Source of the DNA: Rhyzopertha dominica
Taxonomy: Eukaryota > Arthropoda > Insecta > Coleoptera > Bostrichidae
Length of the DNA: 64,000 nt
Assembly: GCA_025024175.1 (NCBI GenBank)
Contig: QCXZ01000041.1
Location: forward strand, 5,017,786-5,081,785
Direction: 5' to 3'
Made by a program: the position numbers and the translations under genes. Below, piece by piece: positions 58,271-64,000 of this stretch. A model generated the notes under the pieces. It made no database searches. It had not been told where the DNA came from and was given only the letters and a program-made list of their open reading frames with translations. Position 1 is the first letter of the stretch; every line of letters begins with the position of its first letter.

Positions 58271-61200
58271 ATGGAAGAAATAGATGGTATTATAATACAG
58301 TCTTTAAAAAACTTGCACTGGTAAGTCGTTTGCGTCTTCATGTTCTTTTCTATTTCTATTCCTACCTATTTCAGTAACATCCCAGAGCACATCAACAGCT
58401 TGAAGCAGTTTGATCCCGACTTAGTCGTTGACGCTATAGCATCATGTTTAGAGGCAATAGTTCCAGACTCAAAGTTCTCACACAAGCTCCCCCCATCTAT
58501 GACACTGCGTTTGAAGGCTGCCACGTTATTGGCCGAGCAGATCAAAGACTTGGGCTTCAGAGGGGACATGGGATACCAGTCGATATTGTACAGTAATGAG
58601 TTAGAAATCCGTAGGGTTTTAATGTTCTTGATAGAACGACTGCCACGGGAAGCCAGCAAAAGCACGGTAAATGAGGAATTGGGTTATGTTCCACGTCTGG
58701 TTAAGGAAATCGAGAAACGTATTGAGGTGGCTTTGGAAAAGCCATGGGTTCCCACTTGTTTATTGGAATACGGAGCAAGAGATTGTGGGAACTTGTATTT
58801 GCAACAGAGTTTTGGAAACAGTTGCCCTTTGAAATCTGAAAGGATCTATGTTCCACAGGTAGATGCAGAAACATCAGAAGGTAGGTTTCGTAATGGTAAA
58901 TTGATAATCAACTTCGTTAAGCTGGTTTCTAAGATAATGTGACAACCACCTGTCGCTTCAGTAGCCATGTCCAGACAGTTATTGGACAGTTAACCAAAAA
59001 TCTTAATTGGAAAAATCATTATTGCCTTCAGAATAAAAATATAAAATTATAGAAAAATAGAGTACTAACCATTATACTATACTTTAGACTTAAGAATAGT
59101 TCATAGCTAGTACAATTTATTATGAAACCCGACATAAACACTGTATAAGAAGAATGTGAATATGTTTTTAGGACTTTTAAGTCCAGAGTGAAACAGCTAT
59201 TATTGCAAAAATGTTTCTCTGCAGCCAAGTAATAACTTAGATTTTAGTTTAAGTATGTAGTTAGTGACGATATTCCTTAATTATTATTTTTTTAAATAAT
59301 TTCTACAAAACCAGATTTATATTACTACTATTACTGTCTGAGAAAACCGTTTTCTTATATTTAATAATGTCCAATAAGTGAAAATCATCTAAATATTTTT
59401 CATTTATTGGACATAGCCTACAGGCTGTAAATTTAGCCAAATTCAAATTAATGTAATGACAAGATACGAACTAACAATGTCCCTGTCCAATAATTGTACC
59501 TTTAACCCTCTGTTGAAATCATTTAGTATACATTTTCTTGTAGGACTGAGGCAGTTTTATTCACAGAAGTTGCCTAGTGTGCCACAGCAATGTTCATCTC
59601 AAAACATAATCTCTTCATTGCTCTTTAAAGACTTTACTTTTCCCGAATCCATTGCTCCAAACCCATCATGGCATTTGTCAAAAAATAAACCTGAATGGGA
59701 ATCTACATCTACAATAACCACAAGCAATATTTCAATGAAAAATGAACCTAAAGTATTACAAGAGAGTAATTTGCAAGCTGAAACTTTAAGCAAGAAGGAT
59801 ATTCTGATCCAAGAAGTCCAAAGGAAACAGGAAGAAACCGATACTATCATTAATGAGATAAAAACAATGAAAAACAAACTTGAACAGGTAGGTAGATTGA
59901 AAAATGAAACCAGTAATCTTGTACGACTCAAATCATGTCAAGGTAAAAGCAGAAACGGCAAAGGAAGAACAACTTCTGAAGGACACAGAAACTAAAGTCC
60001 AAATCAAGATGAAGACATTAACTGTTCTTTCGAAAGAAGAGAACATGGATAAATTAAAGGGCCTTATCAATAAGGGTACAGAAAGACTTGTGCACTTGGC
60101 AGAGCAATGGGACGAAGTTCAAAAGCCTTTGCTAGAGGAATACCGCGCTTTGCAGAGTCGCCAAAATTCACAGAAGGTAATAAATAGCTAGTTTTGAATC
60201 TTCTAATTTCAGTTGACATCCAAGATGAAGATGATTATTTAAACTTAATCCTGATAACTAATTTTTTTTTTCATTGATGCATGAGCATTTATTATCCACA
60301 GGTGTCTGCTTCCCTCTCACTCTTAACAGACACTCTTTCCGAAATTGCTTGAAAGTCCAGCATTTTTGACTTCATAGATTTTTGCACCATAAAACCTTAC
60401 GTCCTATTCTTTCCATTACTATTAAACATTGTACACTTTCTGAAATTGGTTATCTCATTTCCTGCATGTTTTATTTCCTGTAAAGCCACCACTTGTATCT
60501 CATATTTTTTCATTAAATAATTGCTCCTTGTTCCTTCATATTTCTTTCATTGTATTTACCCCTCTCTGCTACTTCTTTCCTAACGCTAGTTCCCCGCTTT
60601 CATTATCCCACACCCTTAGTGTATTCTCTATTGTTATTTTTCCATACCCTATTTTGACTGCTTTCCCTTTCTTCTTGTGCTCTCTCGTTTGTTTTTGCAC
60701 TACTCTCTCTTTACTTGTTAAATCATCATCAATAAAGATCTTCTGCCCTTTTAAATTTCTTAATTTATGTTTGTCAAAGCATTCTTTAAAGTTTAAACCA
60801 CACTTGAAATTGCAAAAAAATCACAGTGCATTAATGCTCCTTATTTGTTTTCATTGCTTATTGGGGAAAATAGAGTAGCCCTCATATTTTTTACAACTTA
60901 ATTTTACCCCATTTTTTTATTCTCTTCTAGCTATTTTCTGGTAATTTTTTGTGTCTATGTATGGCAATAATTTCTAGGATAAAGCCTTAGAGGAAATGGA
61001 AAAGCTTAAAGGCATCCAACAGTTAGGTCAACAATTGACAGTTGAACTAAAAGAAAAAGAGCAGCTGGAACAACAGTTGATAGAAAAGTGCAAAAATGTG
61101 AACAAAAACTCCAGCAGACTGTCATATACTAAAAGAATTCTGGAAATTATAGCAAACGTAAAGAAACAAAACCATGAAATCCAGAAAGTACTGAAAGACA

Positions 61201-61575
61201 CCAAGGAAGTTCAAAAAGAAATTAACATTTTAAATGGACAGGTGGACCGATCCTTCACACTAGCAGATGAACTGATATTCAGAGTAAACAACAATCAAAT
61301 TATGTTCCTTTTTCGAAAAAAAGATATTTGTTTTGCAGGATGCCAGACATGAAGATATGGCAAGAAAGGCTTATAAAATGCTAGCTGCTCTGCACAGTGA
61401 ATGTGGAGAGATTATAAAGGCTTTTGAGGAAATGGGACAAATAGAAAGGGAATCGAGGAATCTGCAAGATCAAGTTGATGCAGAAATTACCAAAGAGACG
61501 GCGACAAAACTGGACAGGGTTCTGGCAGATATAGAACAAGTCAAGAAGGAGATTGCTGCTTTAATACAAAAGTGA
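58271..61575 (+). CDS. CCDC22: Coiled-coil domain-containing protein 22 (CCC complex)
   Basis: Six exons: 58271..58320, 58375..58880, 59544..59887, 59943..60176, 60978..61283 and 61339..61575. They join in phase to 558 residues; the human protein has about 627. CCDC22 pairs with CCDC93 and COMMD proteins in the CCC complex, which works with retriever in endosomal recycling. The N-terminus MEEIDGIIIQSLKNLHC begins the NN-CH fold, continued by GFRGDMGYQSILYSNELEIR and LMFLIERLPRE, which match the conserved helical motif. After a Ser/Thr-rich linker, the C-terminal half is coiled coil (EVQRKQEETDTIINEIKTMK; LKEKEQLEQQLIEKCKNVNK) with a conserved stretch LAEQWDEVQKPLLEEYRALQ. Introns are 54, 663, 55, 801 and 55 bp. 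The acceptor at 59942 is chosen by phase and homology to the conserved VKAET segment. Confidence 0.88.
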
Positions 61576-61683
61576 ACTGCATTTTGTGATATATAAGGCC
61601 AAGGTATTTCCGAAATAATACCAAACTTGTTGTTTAATATATATTATCTCACTTTCTACAACATACTGTACATTTTTTGTAAC

Positions 61684-63802
61684 TTACCTATGACTAGAAT
61701 ATCTTAAATAAATTTCCATATCCTTTGGTTTGGGTGTGAATCCACCTTTTACACCAGTTTCGATGTAACGTTTATAAATCTCTATGGACTCGGGTTTAAC
61801 TTTTGGAACTGTAACTTTTATTGAAGAATCATCATTAAAGTTGCTTATTATAGTGATGTTCTGATCTGCAGCTGTTAAACTGTTGGTAACTGACCCGTTT
61901 GCCTTTTTACCAATCAGGACATACCTGTGAACAATCGACAATTTAGTGAAATGAGTACAGACCAAATCCGTGCTGCTACTTTTTATAAATCAGCATGTCA
62001 TTCCGTTTGGGAGGTCTCAGGTCTGTTCCGTAGACTTCCTTCATCGTTGGGAACAGTCTATGGAATACAGGACGTTCTGCGGTACTTTCCTTTGACGCCG
62101 TCATTTGGGATTCTGTTGTGTTGAGGCTAATCTCGTCGATGGAGGAATCTTCGTTGTTGCTGGAACTGAAAATGTGGATGGACGACTATATACACAGGCA
62201 GGAAAATAGACAATTTGATTCATTTTATTAACTCAATTAATCACAAAGTCCAGTTCATTTATAAAAAGGATAAAGAATAAAGTGAACTCTAATCAGTCTA
62301 ATAAAATTAAATACTCAACCTTCCCTTTATACAGACTGGTAAATATTCCTTTCAGTCTGGGAATTATAATAAAGAACACAACCCATAAAACAGATTACAG
62401 TTTATAATTGGTTTGATATTAAAATTGTACACAAAATCTTAATTAAACAGCTAGTTAAAGTTTTATATGCAGACAACCTTAGCATTGATGAATAATAAGA
62501 GAAGAATTATGTTACAAAGAATTCATTTAAAAAGTTAGTAGTAAAATTAGGAACTATTCAACAAAACTAGGTATCAATGTCGTTGATCTAATAGACTCAA
62601 CTTAAAAAGTATTCTAGTAAAAAACAAACCAAAAGTTGATAAATGAAAAAAAAACTGTATACAAGGTGTTAATTAAGTCTATACCATAACTTTAACAGAT
62701 GATTCTCAGAGTTATTTTAAGATAAAAACTTCATATAAACAAGGGTTTTCAAATGCTTCGTTTTCAAAATACAGGGTATTAAACTTTAAAAAGAAATGGT
62801 TTTTCGTAAATATCCTTTACCCAATTTTGATGAAATTTAACAGTGTTAATATAATATAATAATCATATACACAACTACTGTTAACTGACGTTTTGGAAAC
62901 CTTGAAGAAATAATTGTGAAATAGCAAAGTACTTTTGAAAATCCCTTACCTAGAACTTGAGGCTGTTGAACTAACTGAGCTTTGTCCAGTCAAAGACGGA
63001 TTCTTCATCCCCCCTCCCTTATTCGAAGACTCCTCCCTCCTCTTCACTGGCCGCACCCTTATAGTGAACGGGCTGTAATTCGTAGTGAAGTTTGGCATAA
63101 AATCACGAATCGAGTTGCTGATTTTGTAGGCGAACAGCTCATTCAAAACAGAAAGCTCATACGGTCGGTGGTAATCCATGTAGGCATCAATCATTTCAAT
63201 TGACTTTGATTCCAACTGGATAATTTCCGTGCAGGGCTTCGTCAGTTGATTGTAAGCGTACGGCAAACATTTCAGCGTTTCTACATCCCACCATTTTGTC
63301 AAAGATTTATCCACGTCCAATACTGGTTTGTGGTGGAAATAATAATCGGTATTGTACTCCCAAATTTGAGGTTTGTTCTCGTCCGGAACAAACAACCCCA
63401 AAAATAAGTTTATCGTGTTTTGTTTCTCCGCATCTGAAAACGNGTTGCTGTAATACCGGCTCAAAGTTTGCATGACGTCGTTGCCCTGCGATGTCCAAGG
63501 GGCTGTCTTCCGATAGGTTTTCACTCGATGCACAAGTTGGGAACCTCCGTATTGTAGGGCTAGTGTATCTCCATGATCTTCGTATAAACTTTCTAACATC
63601 CTGACACAGTCCGTGTCAAATTCTAAGGTGGGAGTATCGATGATTCCCAATGCGCACAGTTGGTAACCCAAAACACATTTGCCGATTGCAAATTGAGCGG
63701 TGTTTGTGCGATCTAAGCAATCGACACAGTTCGTGCGAATGATTCCAGTTTGGAAACTGCATGTTTCCCTGAAGTTTTTGGGCTGGCCAACAACAGTTTG
63801 GA
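61684..63802 (-). CDS. FIG4: Polyphosphoinositide phosphatase FIG4, C-terminal part
   Basis: Three exons on the minus strand: 63802..62950, 62165..61980 and 61924..61684, joined in phase; earlier exons lie beyond the window. FIG4 is a SAC-domain phosphatase for PI(3,5)P2 that acts with PIKfyve and VAC14 on endosomal and lysosomal membranes. The catalytic CX5R(T) loop reads [16 protein letters not shown] (about 63690..63735), with Cys and Arg intact. It is followed by [20 protein letters not shown] and [11 protein letters not shown], characteristic of FIG4 rather than SAC1. The last exon contains [20 protein letters not shown]. The stop at 61684 is chosen because the frame simply ends there. 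A donor-like gtaagt at the same place could instead add a short exon overlapping CCDC22. One N makes a residue near RYYSN unknown. Confidence 0.9.
62166..62949. other. FIG4 intron
   Basis: 784 bp, AT-rich. It includes a repeat-like stretch (tatacaaggtgttaattaag, about 62660) of the type common at insect transposon edges. Confidence 0.45.
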
Positions 63803-64000
63803 CTGTAATAGAAGTACACATCATTATTAAGTTCAGTTCTTGTAATTCCAGAAGAAATTTAGCTACAATACTTGAGACAAAAAAACAGAATATGTAATTA
63901 GTAGTGGTAAACGCAAATTAACATTCCAGCTCAGTTTTAATCATAAATAGAATGCTCTACAACCATATCATTAAAAGCATTATGTAATCATAAATGTATG

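Noticed and set aside
58366..58665. 99-codon minus-strand frame
   Set aside because: Antisense shadow of CCDC22 exon 2.

Overview
This is eukaryotic nuclear DNA, almost certainly insect. It is AT-rich, introns are GT..AG and often 50-75 bp, the conserved genes are animal genes, and the repeats (Penelope-like, RTE, Jockey-like, Ty3/gypsy, mariner, MULE, hAT) are typical of a large insect genome. A beetle is my best guess, but nothing visible proves the order. Scattered N bases suggest a consensus or draft assembly.

Layout. 1-16451 (+): a Gfo/Idh/MocA-family NAD(P) oxidoreductase, eight visible exons, 5' end outside the window. Its introns hold two Penelope-like elements (PLEs), a decayed THAP-domain fragment, a LINE inside a DDE transposase, an RTE inside an older RTE, and satellite copies. 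16452-37503: gene-poor, repeat-rich DNA with a broken SAM-domain gene, a tRNA-Thr pseudogene, a Tc1-like relic, a 1.6-kb satellite array with dimeric higher-order structure, a complete Ty3/gypsy retrotransposon with matching LTRs, Jockey-like and hAT remnants, and a minisatellite. 37504-53797 (-): ETFDH (ETF:ubiquinone oxidoreductase), nine exons, 602 codons. A 9.6-kb last intron holding a MULE and a deleted mariner separates the terminal iron-sulfur exon from the rest.

54622-63802 is compact and gene-rich: mRpS27 (+), TFIIIA (-, nine zinc fingers), CCDC22 (+) and the 3' part of FIG4 (-). ETFDH/mRpS27 and TFIIIA/CCDC22 are head-to-head pairs with probable shared promoters; CCDC22 and FIG4 converge with 108 bp between stop codons.

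The genes do not form one pathway. ETFDH and mRpS27 are both mitochondrial and share an upstream region; CCDC22 and FIG4 both act on endosomes; TFIIIA supports 5S rRNA synthesis. I found no clearly new biological system. The best leads are hammerhead-like motifs near Penelope-type repeats, inverted-leader PLE architecture seen twice, an in-frame stop-free ETFDH intron, the nested insertions with a readable target-site duplication, and the near-intact gypsy element. All exon joins are my reading of splice sites and phases; none is backed by transcripts.
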